A DNA stretch of 64,000 bases, from positions 9,267 to 73,266 of the forward strand of contig DATHUV010000034.1 in the NCBI GenBank assembly GCA_035461905.1. Direction: 5' to 3'. The position numbers and the translations under genes are program-made. The notes below the pieces were generated by a model that was not told the origin of the DNA, did no database searches, and saw only the letters and a list, made by a program, of their open reading frames with translations. Source of the stretch: SZUA-442 sp035461905. GTDB lineage: Bacteria > Actinomycetota > Acidimicrobiia > Spongiisociales > UBA5794. Shown here piece after piece: positions 6,531 to 14,594 of this stretch (its first letter is position 1; every line of letters starts with the position of its first letter).

Positions 6531-8266
6531 ATGACCCCTGCCTGGAAGTTGTCGATCACGAGGGAGATCAGGAACATCGCGAACAGGAAGGCTCCAGCGG
6601 TGAGTGCCAACCGACGCCAGGTCCACCGTTGAAGGCTGATCCGCTCGCGCGGCGGGGCCAGTTCCCTGAAGCGTTCGACGATGTCGAGACCCTGTGCCTT
6701 CTTCACCAATGCCAGCGACGAACGGCTCTGTGAGGGAATGGTGACACTGCGCATCGCGGCGAACGCCTCTGCGATGTCGTCCGGTGAGAAGTACTGGAGC
6801 GCCCGGTCGTAGACCTTCTCGGGAGAGGTGCGCAGAGCAAGGATGATCATCATGTTGGCGAGGTCGACGGCCTGCCGCCATGGCGAGGGTCGAAGGGTGG
6901 CGAACGCGGGATCGATGAGCACGACCCGCCCGTCCCTGACCATGACATTGGCCGGCTTGATGTCCCTGTGGGCGATGCCGGCGTCCCACAGCTTCCGGAC
7001 GATGAGCAATGCTTCGTCGATGATCTCGTCATCGACGTCGGCGTCTCCCATCTCCTTGGCGTTCGCCAGGAACTCCGTGACGATCAGGTACTCCCGTTCA
7101 GGTGTGATTTCGACGAAGCCGAACGAACGCGGCGACGGCAGGCCCGCATCCTGCAACTTGAGGAGGATGTAGTCCTCGTACTCGACGAGCCTGCGAACGG
7201 ACGGAAACCGCACCTCGTCCTCGAGGGATCCATACAGGATCGTTCGAGCGACCTTGTACCACCGATCCGCCCGCACGTGGCTCTGCGCATAGAGCTTTGC
7301 GAACACGAAGGTCTCCGGGTCCTCACAGCATCGGATCCGCAGTGGGGTCGAGCCTCCTGATCCCTCTAGGCCGAATGGCTTGATCTCGAGCGCGGACAGC
7401 CCGAGCTGCTCGCGCATGGCCGTCCTGATCGCCTCGCCTCGGGCACCCGACACGTCGAGATGCGCCGTTCGTCCCTTTCCATACGCCACGGGGTAGATGG
7501 ACTCCGGTGCGACCCATCGGAATGCGAGCACCCCGACGACCGGGCCGATCAGCCAACCAACGGCGACATCCGTGGGATGGTCGGTTCCGAGGTACATCAG
7601 GGACACCGCGAGGATCGCAACGACCACCGAGGTACCTGCGAGCCACCACGTCCGCCACCGCCCCTTCGGAATGAGGGCGAGTCCCGCGACGACGACGCTC
7701 ACCGCCAGGAGGGCGACAGGCTTCGATGGGTGCGAGTACCCAAACCAATCGCCGATGATGTCGACAAATGGTCGCGGCCTGGCGATCGCCCAGGAGAGGT
7801 TGCGCTGCATGGTGTCGACGATCACGAACGCGAGGATCACTCCGAAGAATGCCCGCCACCGCCTGAACACGACGAGGATGATCAGTGTCGCCCAGCGGAT
7901 CGGGCGAACGACCCACAGCGAGCCGAGGACCTGCGCCCACTTCATGACCGTCGTGGCGGCGTCCGATCGGATGTCGACGAACCAGTTGAGCACGGCGAGA
8001 TCGACGTCCCCCCACCACTCCGTAGAGGCCGGGAAGGCGAAGAGCGAGATCCACAGCAGCATGAGGCCGATACCCGCGAACAGCCAGAACCAGCCCGACC
8101 TCTTGAGTTCACGAGGGAGCGGCGGCTTCTCGCCGGACGGGCGACGCCGACGTCCGGACAGCTGAATCCCCGCGACGCGAACTTGGCGCCGGTGACCGAC
8201 GTCACCGAGGGTCACGATGTCGTCAGCTGCCGTTGACATCCGATCGATGTCCTTGTTGTCCGTCAC
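6527..8266 (-). CDS. PAP2-like membrane domain fused to a kinase-like domain
   Basis: 579 aa. Residues about 55-250 are membrane helices of PAP2 (phosphatidic acid phosphatase 2) type and residues about 300-510 are a protein-kinase-like fold; one transmembrane helix closes the C-terminus. The phosphatase signature is degenerate: Asn156 stands where the KX6RP lysine should be, PSGH reads PSKP (180-183), and the last motif is DHPTD, with Asp in the histidine place. The kinase side keeps Lys324 (VFAKLY), HRDIKPAN (Asp435, Asn440) and an Asp452 metal residue in LIDPA. Start GTG with GGGAG upstream. Possibly a lipid or sugar kinase on a PAP2 scaffold. Confidence 0.75.
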   Translation of the reverse strand: MTDNKDIDRMSTAADDIVTLGDVGHRRQVRVAGIQLSGRRRRPSGEKPPLPRELKRSGWFWLFAGIGLMLLWISLFAFPASTEWWGDVDLAVLNWFVDIRSDAATTVMKWAQVLGSLWVVRPIRWATLIILVVFRRWRAFFGVILAFVIVDTMQRNLSWAIARPRPFVDIIGDWFGYSHPSKPVALLAVSVVVAGLALIPKGRWRTWWLAGTSVVVAILAVSLMYLGTDHPTDVAVGWLIGPVVGVLAFRWVAPESIYPVAYGKGRTAHLDVSGARGEAIRTAMREQLGLSALEIKPFGLEGSGGSTPLRIRCCEDPETFVFAKLYAQSHVRADRWYKVARTILYGSLEDEVRFPSVRRLVEYEDYILLKLQDAGLPSPRSFGFVEITPEREYLIVTEFLANAKEMGDADVDDEIIDEALLIVRKLWDAGIAHRDIKPANVMVRDGRVVLIDPAFATLRPSPWRQAVDLANMMIILALRTSPEKVYDRALQYFSPDDIAEAFAAMRSVTIPSQSRSSLALVKKAQGLDIVERFRELAPPRERISLQRWTWRRLALTAGAFLFAMFLISLVIDNFQAGVI

Positions 8267-8458
8267 CCAGATCTCCCAAACGGTGCATGTTCACTCCAAG
8301 TATTGCAGTGCGAACGCCCGACTCGTCTGCAGTCGGCGCCACGTGTCACTCAGCGCCCAAAGACCTGGCTGCACAAGGCACCGGGAGAGCCCCCCGTAGA
8401 CGCGGTCGTGAAGGGCAGTCCAGGTCGCTGAGTAATGGAAGACGGGGGCGTCGGGCCC

Positions 8459-8899
8459 TCAGGCGGATCCGTCGACACAGCTCTCGCACCGCCCGCTCAG
8501 GGCGAAGTGCTCGACGTCGATTCTGAACCCGGTACCCGACTCGATGGCGGCGATGAGGGGCGCGATCGATTCGTCGTCGATCGATTGGATGGTGCCGCAC
8601 GTGTCGCACACCACGTGCTGGTGTGACGACTCCTCGGCGAGGTGGTACACCGTCGGCCCGTGGCCAATGTGCCCGTGCTTGATCACGCCCGCGGACTCGA
8701 GGGCGTCGAGGGTTCGGTACACCGTGGCACGGTCGAGGTCCCCGTCCGAGTCCGTCCGGACGATGTCGTAGATGGCCGCAGCCGTCAGGTGCTCGTGGTG
8801 CCGGGTGGCGACGACCTCGCACACGAGTCGCCGCGGCTCGGTGATCCGCAACCCGTCACGGCGGAGGACGTCGATGAGCTCGTCAGGTGACACGTGCAT
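8459..8899 (-). CDS. Fur-family metalloregulator
   Basis: Winged-helix ferric-uptake-regulator family repressor, 146 aa. The DNA-binding half has the family pattern RATVYRTLDALESAGVI, and HHEH precedes it as part of a metal site. The dimerisation half has HQHVVCDTCG and a second Cys pair, CESC, which form the structural zinc site. The start at 8899 overlaps the PPOX stop as TGATG; a longer start at 8968 would intrude deep into that gene. Which metal it senses (Fe, Zn or Ni) is not visible. A Nur-like site before cbiM makes nickel one candidate. Confidence 0.9.
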   Translation of the reverse strand: MHVSPDELIDVLRRDGLRITEPRRLVCEVVATRHHEHLTAAAIYDIVRTDSDGDLDRATVYRTLDALESAGVIKHGHIGHGPTVYHLAEESSHQHVVCDTCGTIQSIDDESIAPLIAAIESGTGFRIDVEHFALSGRCESCVDGSA

Positions 8900-9288
8900 C
8901 AGCGATTCAGCGCCACCGTGTCGATCTCGATCTCCCCGTTGACACGGACCTGACCCGGTGTCTTCCACTGGTACTCGTCAGCGTCTGTGTACTTGCGTGC
9001 GAGATCGTCGATCAGCCACCAGCCATCAGCCTCGAAGCGTGTGACCCTCCCGCGAAGCACGTAGTTGCGGTAGTCGTCGTCCGTGGGTGTGAAGGACAGG
9101 GCAACGCGGTTGTCCCTTCGGATGTTCTCCGTCTTGACCCGCCCCTCGGCGGTCGAGAACAACAGCGTGTCGCCCCTCCTGCCGATCCAGATGACCGACA
9201 CCTGAGGTGACCCGTCCGGCATGAGGGTGGCGAGATGCACGAAGACCCGCTCGTCGAGTGCTCGCTTGACGTCATCGGATAGTTCCAC
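8899..9288 (-). CDS. PPOX-class (pyridoxamine 5'-phosphate oxidase-like) flavin/F420 protein
   Basis: Protein of 129 aa with the split-barrel fold of the pyridoxamine-phosphate-oxidase superfamily: VFVHLATLMPDGSPQVSVIW at the start, then TAEGRVKTENIRRDNRVALS, typical of actinobacterial F420-dependent PPOX reductases. The substrate is unknown. Start GTG with GGAGAGGAC upstream. It is the first gene of a two-gene unit with the Fur-family regulator, and its -10 box (TACCGT) lies inside a perfect inverted repeat. Confidence 0.82.
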   Translation of the reverse strand: MELSDDVKRALDERVFVHLATLMPDGSPQVSVIWIGRRGDTLLFSTAEGRVKTENIRRDNRVALSFTPTDDDYRNYVLRGRVTRFEADGWWLIDDLARKYTDADEYQWKTPGQVRVNGEIEIDTVALNR

Positions 9289-9307
9289 GGTGTCCTCTCC
9301 GGGCTGC

Positions 9308-9339
9308 GGTCAGGGCTCGCGAACGGTAGTGCCCTGACC
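9308..9339. promoter_or_regulatory. Inverted repeat enclosing the PPOX-fur -10 box
   Basis: Nine-base arms GGTCAGGGC (9308-9316) and GCCCTGACC (9331-9339) flank 14 bp that contain TACCGT on the minus strand (9323-9328). The position across the promoter suggests an operator, perhaps for autoregulation by the Fur-family protein, although the arms are more GC-rich than classic Fur boxes. Confidence 0.45.
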
Positions 9340-9443
9340 AGCAGCGACCGCCGCGTTGACGCATCGCGTGACGCTCACGGCTCGTGCTCGGCATCGCCAT
9401 CGATGCTGAACAGGCCCCGAGTGCCCAGCGAGATCACTCCGCC

Positions 9444-9449
9444 TAGCCT
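9444..9449 (+). promoter_or_regulatory. Leaderless -10 box (TAGCCT) of the SDR gene
   Basis: TAGCCT followed by 7 nt and the ATG at 9457. No Shine-Dalgarno sequence precedes the ATG, so transcription probably starts at the A of the ATG. Confidence 0.6.
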
Positions 9450-9456
9450 CACCTCC

Positions 9457-10227
9457 ATGGAGACGGGTCTCGCAGGCGCGCGGGTGTTGGTGACGGGAGG
9501 AGCTGGAGGTATCGGAGCCGCCATCTGTCGGGCGTTCGCGGACGAGGGCGCGAAGGTTGCGGTCCACCATCACTCGAGTCGGGAAGCCGCCGAGGCGCTC
9601 GCAGACGAGATCGGCGGGGTCTGCGTCAATGGTGATCTCACCAACGAGGGCGAAGCTGCGAGCGTGTTCGCGTCGACGATCGATGTCCTCGGTGGCCTCG
9701 ACGTCTGCGTCGCCAATGCCGGCTGGTATCCGTCCATCGATGTCCCCGTGTGGGACATGGACCTCGCACGGTGGAGAGATGTGGTGGATCGCAACCTCAC
9801 GACGGCGTTCCTCACAGCCCGCGCCTTCCTTGGCCACGCATCGACGACGGGCCACGGCTCGCTGGTGTTCACGGCGTCGACCGCAGGCATCTTCGGGGAG
9901 GCGGGCCACGCGGACTACGCCGCGGCGAAGGCCGCCCTCACATCGGGCTTCCTGCTGTCCCTGAAGAATGAGGCTGCCCGCATCGGTGACGGTGTGCGCG
10001 TCAATGCCGTCGCTCCCGGGTGGACCGTGACCCCGCGGCGCGCTGCGGCGGGGATCGACCCATCCCACGTCGAACGTGCCACTGCGACGATGGCTCGCAA
10101 GACGCTGGCGAGCCCCGAGGACGTAGCCCGCCAGGTGGTCATCCTCGCATCGGACAGGCTCTCTGCACATCAGACGGGCCAGGTAGTGGTTGTCGCGGGC
10201 GGCATGGAGGGAAGGATCGTGCCGTGA
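9457..10227 (+). CDS. SDR-family oxidoreductase
   Basis: Short-chain dehydrogenase/reductase of 256 aa. The Rossmann NAD(P) motif TGGAGGIGAAI lies near the N-terminus, followed by NAG (ANAGW), a Ser in TASTAG, and the catalytic YAAAK. Substrate unknown; this is the FabG/3-oxoacyl-reductase-like group. The start at 9457 is chosen because a TAGCCT box lies 7 nt before it. The stop overlaps the GTG of the next aminotransferase gene (GTGA), so the pair probably acts in one small pathway. Confidence 0.88.
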   Translation: METGLAGARVLVTGGAGGIGAAICRAFADEGAKVAVHHHSSREAAEALADEIGGVCVNGDLTNEGEAASVFASTIDVLGGLDVCVANAGWYPSIDVPVWDMDLARWRDVVDRNLTTAFLTARAFLGHASTTGHGSLVFTASTAGIFGEAGHADYAAAKAALTSGFLLSLKNEAARIGDGVRVNAVAPGWTVTPRRAAAGIDPSHVERATATMARKTLASPEDVARQVVILASDRLSAHQTGQVVVVAGGMEGRIVP

Positions 10228-11405
10228 CGTTCGACGCCCTCGAGGTCGAGGCCCTCCGAGCCGCCACGCCGGGGGCATCGACCGTGACGCACTTCAACAA
10301 CGCGGGTTCGTCCCTCATGCCCACCCCGGTCATCGACGCCATCCAGCGGTACCTCGACTACGAGATCTTCCACGGCGGGTACGAGGCAGCAGAGGTGCTC
10401 GGTGATGAGATCGAGGCCGTGTACTCGTCCATCGCCGAGCTGATCGGTGGCGATCCGACCGAGATCGCGCTCTCCGACTGTGCCACGAGGGCCTGGGACA
10501 TGGCCCTCTACGGCCTTGGCCTCGGCGAGGGGGATCGGATCCTCACGACGACCACCGAGTACGTGTCGAACTGGGCCGCGTACCTGCACCTGCGTGACAC
10601 CCGGGGCATCGTCGTCCAGGTCGTGCCCGACACTCCCGAAGGCGACATCGACGTCGATGTACTCGAGGCATCCATCGACGGATCGACGAGGCTCATCACG
10701 CTGAACCACATCCCGACGCATTCCGCGGTCGTCAACCCCGTCGAGGAGGTGGGGGAGGTGGCTCGTAGGCATGGCATCCCCTTCCTGCTCGATTCATGCC
10801 AGGCGGTCGGCCACGTTCCCGTCGATGTCGGAGCGATCGGGTGCGACATGCTGAGCGCAACGTCTCGGAAGTTCCTGCGCGGCCCTCGCGGTGAAGGGTT
10901 CCTGTTCGTCAGGAGCGACTTCATCGAACGCCTCGATCCGGTGTTCGTCGAGCTCCATAATGCGACGCTCATCACGCCGGACCGGTACGAGCTGCGATCC
11001 GATGCCAGACGTTTCGAGACGTGGGAGAAGAACTATGCGAATGTCGTCGGGCTCGGTGCCGCGACCCGGTACGCGCTCGACCTCGGGATGGATCGCATCT
11101 GGAACCGGATCAGGTCGCTCGCGGAAACCACACGGTCCGCGCTCTCTGAGGTTCCCGGGGTGACCCTGCACGACAAGGGCACCGTGAAAGGAGGGATTGT
11201 CATGTTCGCCGTTGACGGCTGGTCCTCCGCCGCCGTGAGGGACGCGCTCCGTGCACGGACCATCAACGTGTCGACATCCACGAGGAGCTCCGCACCCGTC
11301 GACATGGCCGAGCGCGGCATCGAAGACCTGGTGCGGGCGTCGGTGCACGTGTTCAACACGGAGGACGAGATCGACACGCTCGTAGAGGCCGTCGCGGCCC
11401 TCTGA
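10224..11405 (+). CDS. Class V aminotransferase (cysteine desulfurase/isopenicillin N epimerase-like)
   Basis: PLP enzyme of fold type I, 393 aa. The PLP lysine is in SATSRKFLRGPRG and the cofactor-binding Asp in LLDSCQAVGH. The GTG start overlaps the SDR stop. Members of this group include cysteine desulfurases, isopenicillin N epimerase and ergothioneine-type lyases; the RGPRG lysine context and FNNAGSSLMP start match the epimerase/lyase-like branch rather than NifS. Its true substrate is unknown. The gene ends convergent to the LCP gene, 43 bp away. Confidence 0.8.
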   Translation: MTFDALEVEALRAATPGASTVTHFNNAGSSLMPTPVIDAIQRYLDYEIFHGGYEAAEVLGDEIEAVYSSIAELIGGDPTEIALSDCATRAWDMALYGLGLGEGDRILTTTTEYVSNWAAYLHLRDTRGIVVQVVPDTPEGDIDVDVLEASIDGSTRLITLNHIPTHSAVVNPVEEVGEVARRHGIPFLLDSCQAVGHVPVDVGAIGCDMLSATSRKFLRGPRGEGFLFVRSDFIERLDPVFVELHNATLITPDRYELRSDARRFETWEKNYANVVGLGAATRYALDLGMDRIWNRIRSLAETTRSALSEVPGVTLHDKGTVKGGIVMFAVDGWSSAAVRDALRARTINVSTSTRSSAPVDMAERGIEDLVRASVHVFNTEDEIDTLVEAVAAL

Positions 11406-11420
11406 ATCAAGCTATCTCCA

Positions 11421-11448
11421 ACGGGGTCGACGCGACTCGTGGACCCGT
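11421..11448. terminator. Imperfect hairpin between convergent genes
   Basis: ACGGGGTC (11421-11428) can pair with GACCCGT (11442-11448) with one bulge. It sits in the 43-bp gap between the aminotransferase stop and the LCP stop. Weak candidate; no T run. Confidence 0.3.
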
Positions 11449-12492
11449 CTACTCCCGTGGGAAGGGAACTCCTGCGATGAACGCGTCGATGTAGCTCTGG
11501 GTGGTCTCGACCGGAACGACGTACGATCTTCCGTCGCTGCCTCTGGCGTCCCTCACCGGGAGCGTCGCAGCATCGATGGAGCGGCTCTCGAGGGACAGTG
11601 CGGTCCTTCCGAGATCGGCCATCCTCGCAAGGGTGAGACCCTCGTCCGCGGTGATCTGGCTTGCGAAGGTCGGAAGAAAACTCGTCAGGTTGAACGCGCT
11701 CGACGGGGACGTCGCCTGGTTGAACAGCGCGATAAGGATCTGCTGCTGGCGACCGGTCCGAGCGATATCCCCTCCCCTTGCGGAGGTCCATTCCCCGTTG
11801 CGGAGTTCCTGGTACTTGCGCGAACGTGCGTAGGCGACTGCCTGCTCGCCGTCGAGTGTCTGGCGACCGGCCTCGACACGGAAGCCCGAGGTCAGGTCCC
11901 GACCCGGGTACTCGAAGTCGAGGGTGACGCCCCCGAGTGAATCCACGACTTTGCCGACACCACCGAAGTCGATCTCCATGTAGTGGTTGACGGGTATCCC
12001 GGTCTCGGATTGGACGGACTGGATGAGCAGGTCGGGCCCACCGATGACGTACGTTGCATTGATCCGGTTCGTGCCGTGACCTGGGATCTCCGTCCGCCAG
12101 TCGCGCGGGATCGACAGCATCTGGATGGTTTCGCCGGGGACCAGATGCGCGAGCATGATCACATCCGTACGGCGGCCGGCGAAGTTGCCGAACGTGTCCT
12201 CCCACTCGTCGGGTATCGAGGAGCGGTCGTCGACGCCCACGAGGAGGAAGTTGATGGGTGCGCCAGAGGATGTCACGGGGTTGAGGGACGCCACATCGGC
12301 TGCAGCGATACGGTCGATCCTGCTCTCGGTGTAGCGCAGGAAGCCGTACCCGGCGAACACGGCGACGGCCGTGAATCCGAGCAGGAAGAGGAAGAACTTC
12401 TGTGCGCGGCTCCAGCGCTTCTTCGGCTTGTGAGGTGGCGGCGGGACTTCGACGCGCGGAATCTCAGGAAAGGTCTCGGTGACTGAGGACAT
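11449..12492 (-). CDS. LytR-CpsA-Psr (LCP) family cell-wall ligase
   Basis: 347-aa membrane protein. A Pro-rich cytoplasmic tail precedes one transmembrane helix near residues 33-51, then an extracellular LCP domain. Seen motifs are NFLLVGVDDR, RTDVIMLAHL, SIPRDWRTEIPG, INATY and the DGEQAVAYARSRK segment. LCP proteins move polyprenyl-linked polymers such as teichoic acids, arabinogalactan or capsule onto peptidoglycan. The start at 12492 has TAATCT 8 nt upstream, which fits leaderless transcription, and its promoter is divergent from that of ilvD. Confidence 0.9.
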   Translation of the reverse strand: MSSVTETFPEIPRVEVPPPPHKPKKRWSRAQKFFLFLLGFTAVAVFAGYGFLRYTESRIDRIAAADVASLNPVTSSGAPINFLLVGVDDRSSIPDEWEDTFGNFAGRRTDVIMLAHLVPGETIQMLSIPRDWRTEIPGHGTNRINATYVIGGPDLLIQSVQSETGIPVNHYMEIDFGGVGKVVDSLGGVTLDFEYPGRDLTSGFRVEAGRQTLDGEQAVAYARSRKYQELRNGEWTSARGGDIARTGRQQQILIALFNQATSPSSAFNLTSFLPTFASQITADEGLTLARMADLGRTALSLESRSIDAATLPVRDARGSDGRSYVVPVETTQSYIDAFIAGVPFPRE

Positions 12493-12500
12493 GATCGAAG

Positions 12501-12506
12501 AGATTA
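12501..12506 (-). promoter_or_regulatory. Leaderless -10 box (TAATCT) of the LCP gene
   Basis: TAATCT on the minus strand, 8 nt before the ATG at 12492. No ribosome-binding site is visible between them. Confidence 0.5.
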
Positions 12507-12559
12507 CGCATGAGGCCCGGATAGCGGTCGTCAGAAATCGGGACGAACTTCGCGCGAGG

Positions 12560-12565
12560 TACGCT
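12560..12565 (+). promoter_or_regulatory. Leaderless -10 box (TACGCT) of ilvD
   Basis: TACGCT followed by 6 nt and the ATG at 12572, which is also the start expected from family alignment. The longer reading frame from 12479 has no such signal. Confidence 0.6.
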
Positions 12566-12571
12566 GGTGAA

Positions 12572-14239
12572 ATGGCGAAGAAGATTCACTCCCAGGACGT
12601 CACGATCGGTCCCGCTCGCGCAGGTGCGAGGGCGATGTTGCGGGCGGTCGGCCTCGGCGAGGACGACTTCGCCCGCTCCCAGATCGGGGTGGTCTCCGCC
12701 GGCAACGAGGTCACTCCCTGCAACGTCACCGGTCCGAAGCTGGCGGGCATCGCCAAGGTCGGGGTCAGGGGTGCCGGGGCCGTCGGACTCGAGTTCGCGA
12801 CGATCGCGGTGTCTGACGGCATCTCGATGGGCCATGAGGGAATGCGGGCGTCCCTCGTGTCACGCGAGGTCATCGCCGACTCGGTCGAGCTGGTCATGCA
12901 CGCGGAACGCTTCGACGGCATGGTCGCCATTGCAGGATGTGACAAGTCACTCCCCGGCATGCTGATGGCGGCGGCCCGCCACAACCTTCCCTCCGTCTTC
13001 CTCTACGGCGGCTCCAGCCTCCCTGGACGTGTCGGCGGAAAGGACATCTCGATCGTCGACGTGTTCGAGGGCATCGGAGCACACTCCGAAGGGACGATCA
13101 CCGATGCCCAGCTCCTCGAGATCGAGCAGAACGCCTGTCCGGGAGCGGGGTCGTGCGCAGGCATGTTCACGGCGAACACGATGGCGTCCGTCGGGGAGGC
13201 AATCGGGATGTCGCTTCCCGGTTCGGCAGCAGTGCCAGCGGTCGACGCACGGCTCGAGGAGTACGCCCTCCGCTCGGGTGAAGCGGTCGTGGCGCTCCTC
13301 GAAGCCGACATCCGCCCTCGCGACATCATGACGAGGGACGCCTTCGAGAACGCGATCACCACGGTCATGGCACTCGGAGGATCCACGAACGCCGTGCTCC
13401 ACCTCATGGCCATCGCCCACGAGGCCAGGGTCGACCTCACGCTCGAGGACTTCGACCGGATCTCGCGCCGTACCCCCCACATCGGCGACATGAAGCCGTT
13501 CGGCCGATACCACATGGTCGATCTGGACAGGATCGGCGGGGTTCCGGTCGTGCTGCGGGCACTCCTCGATGCCGGGCTCCTCCACGGTGACGCAATGACC
13601 GTCACGGGGCGCACCATGGCGGAGAACCTGGTCGACGTTGTCGTGCCGGAGGACCAGGACGTGGTTGTCCCGGTGGATCAACCGCTCGCTGACCATGGGG
13701 GCATCGCGATCCTGCGCGGATCACTCGCTCCCGAGGGCGCCGTCGTGAAGATCGCAGGAATCGACCTCGACGTGTTCGAGGGGCGGGCCCGTGTCTTCGA
13801 CGACGAGCAGCATGCACTCGAGGCACTGTGGAACCACGACCTGCATCCCGGGGATGTCGTCGTGGTCCGATACGAAGGACCAAAGGGCGGTCCGGGGATG
13901 CGGGAGATGCTTGCCATCACCGCCGCCATCAAGGGAGCGGGCCTCGGCAAGAGCGTCCTCCTCATCACCGACGGCCGGTTCTCCGGTGGAACCACGGGTA
14001 TGTGCATCGGCCACGTTGCACCAGAGGCGGCGAACGGTGGGCCCATCGGCCTCGTCGAGGAAGGCGACCGGATCAGGGTCGACCTGCCGAAGCGAACCCT
14101 CGACATGCTCGTCGACGCCGACGTCCTCGCGAAGCGGCGCGACTCTTGGGAGCCCATCGCTCCTCGGTATGCGACGGGCGCCCTCGCCAAGTACGCCAAG
14201 CTCGTCGGCTCGGCGGAATCCGGCGCTGTCCTCGACTGA
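12572..14239 (+). CDS. ilvD: Dihydroxy-acid dehydratase
   Basis: Fe-S dehydratase of branched-chain amino-acid (Ile/Val/Leu) and pantothenate synthesis, converting 2,3-dihydroxy acids to 2-oxo acids. 555 aa, the usual length. Cluster-ligand regions are TPCNVTGPK, GCDKSLPG and CPGAGSCAGMFTANTM; the C-terminal GRFSGGTTGMCIGHVAPEA carries the catalytic serine. The start MAKKIHSQDV at 12572 is preferred over an upstream frame start at 12479 because of the TACGCT box. The nearest downstream gene is the SelW-like selenoprotein, which has its own promoter. Confidence 0.95.
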   Translation: MAKKIHSQDVTIGPARAGARAMLRAVGLGEDDFARSQIGVVSAGNEVTPCNVTGPKLAGIAKVGVRGAGAVGLEFATIAVSDGISMGHEGMRASLVSREVIADSVELVMHAERFDGMVAIAGCDKSLPGMLMAAARHNLPSVFLYGGSSLPGRVGGKDISIVDVFEGIGAHSEGTITDAQLLEIEQNACPGAGSCAGMFTANTMASVGEAIGMSLPGSAAVPAVDARLEEYALRSGEAVVALLEADIRPRDIMTRDAFENAITTVMALGGSTNAVLHLMAIAHEARVDLTLEDFDRISRRTPHIGDMKPFGRYHMVDLDRIGGVPVVLRALLDAGLLHGDAMTVTGRTMAENLVDVVVPEDQDVVVPVDQPLADHGGIAILRGSLAPEGAVVKIAGIDLDVFEGRARVFDDEQHALEALWNHDLHPGDVVVVRYEGPKGGPGMREMLAITAAIKGAGLGKSVLLITDGRFSGGTTGMCIGHVAPEAANGGPIGLVEEGDRIRVDLPKRTLDMLVDADVLAKRRDSWEPIAPRYATGALAKYAKLVGSAESGAVLD

Positions 14240-14286
14240 GGGGGATCGTTCCACGCACGCACGGGAATCGCGCCCGCCGCACCCGT

Positions 14287-14292
14287 TAGGAT
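14287..14292 (+). promoter_or_regulatory. Leaderless -10 box (TAGGAT) of the selenoprotein gene
   Basis: TAGGAT followed by 7 nt and the ATG at 14300. It supports the 14300 start and hence translation through the TGA at 14330. Confidence 0.65.
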
Positions 14293-14299
14293 CCCCCGC

Positions 14300-14554
14300 A
14301 TGAAGCTTTCCATCGAGTACTGCGCAGCCTGAGGCTATACCGACCGTGCCGTGAGCATGGTGCAGGCAATCCTCGGTAAGTTCGAGCACTACATCGACGA
14401 CGTCACCGTGATCCCCTCCCGGGGAGGCGTGTTCGAAGTCATCGCAGGCGACGAGTTGGTCTTCTCCAAGAAGGAACTCGGCCGCCACGCGACGATCGAG
14501 GAGGTCATCGACTCCCTCGACGCCATCATCGGTCCCGTTCCGGGATCCTCGTAA
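14300..14554 (+). CDS. SelW/Rdx-family selenoprotein (in-frame UGA = selenocysteine)
   Basis: 84-aa thioredoxin-like protein of the SelW/SelT/SelH (Rdx) family. The reading frame from ATG 14300 to TAA 14552 is interrupted only by TGA at 14330-14332 (codon 11). Reading that codon as selenocysteine gives EYCAAUGY, the Cys-x-x-Sec redox motif at the place where relatives have CxxC or CxxU. The rest matches the family: a helix after the motif, then RGGVFEV, ELVFSKKELGRH and a C-terminal EEVIDSL helix. A hairpin fitting the bacterial SECIS layout starts 10 nt after the TGA. A start downstream (14351 GTG) would lose the active site. No Sec machinery genes are in this window. Confidence 0.85.
14343..14361 (+). 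promoter_or_regulatory. Putative bacterial SECIS hairpin
   Basis: Stem ACCGUGC (14343-14349) pairs with GCAUGGU (14355-14361) over 7 bp with one G-U pair. The five-base loop CGUGA has G as its second base. The loop starts 17 nt after the UGA. Bacterial SECIS elements need a hairpin right after the UGA, with a G in the first two loop bases about 16-37 nt downstream; this fits. Confidence 0.65.
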
Positions 14555-14582
14555 CTCCGCACCGCTACCGGTCGTCCGTCGG

Positions 14583-14588
14583 TACCTT
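14583..14588 (+). promoter_or_regulatory. Leaderless -10 box (TACCTT) of the zinc-ribbon gene
   Basis: TACCTT followed by 6 nt and the ATG at 14595. Confidence 0.55.
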
Positions 14589-14594
14589 CCGGTC

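Noticed and set aside
8267..8458. Possible small gene or RNA between the PAP2/kinase and Fur genes
   Set aside because: The short frames have no start signal or motif and no tRNA arms were found.
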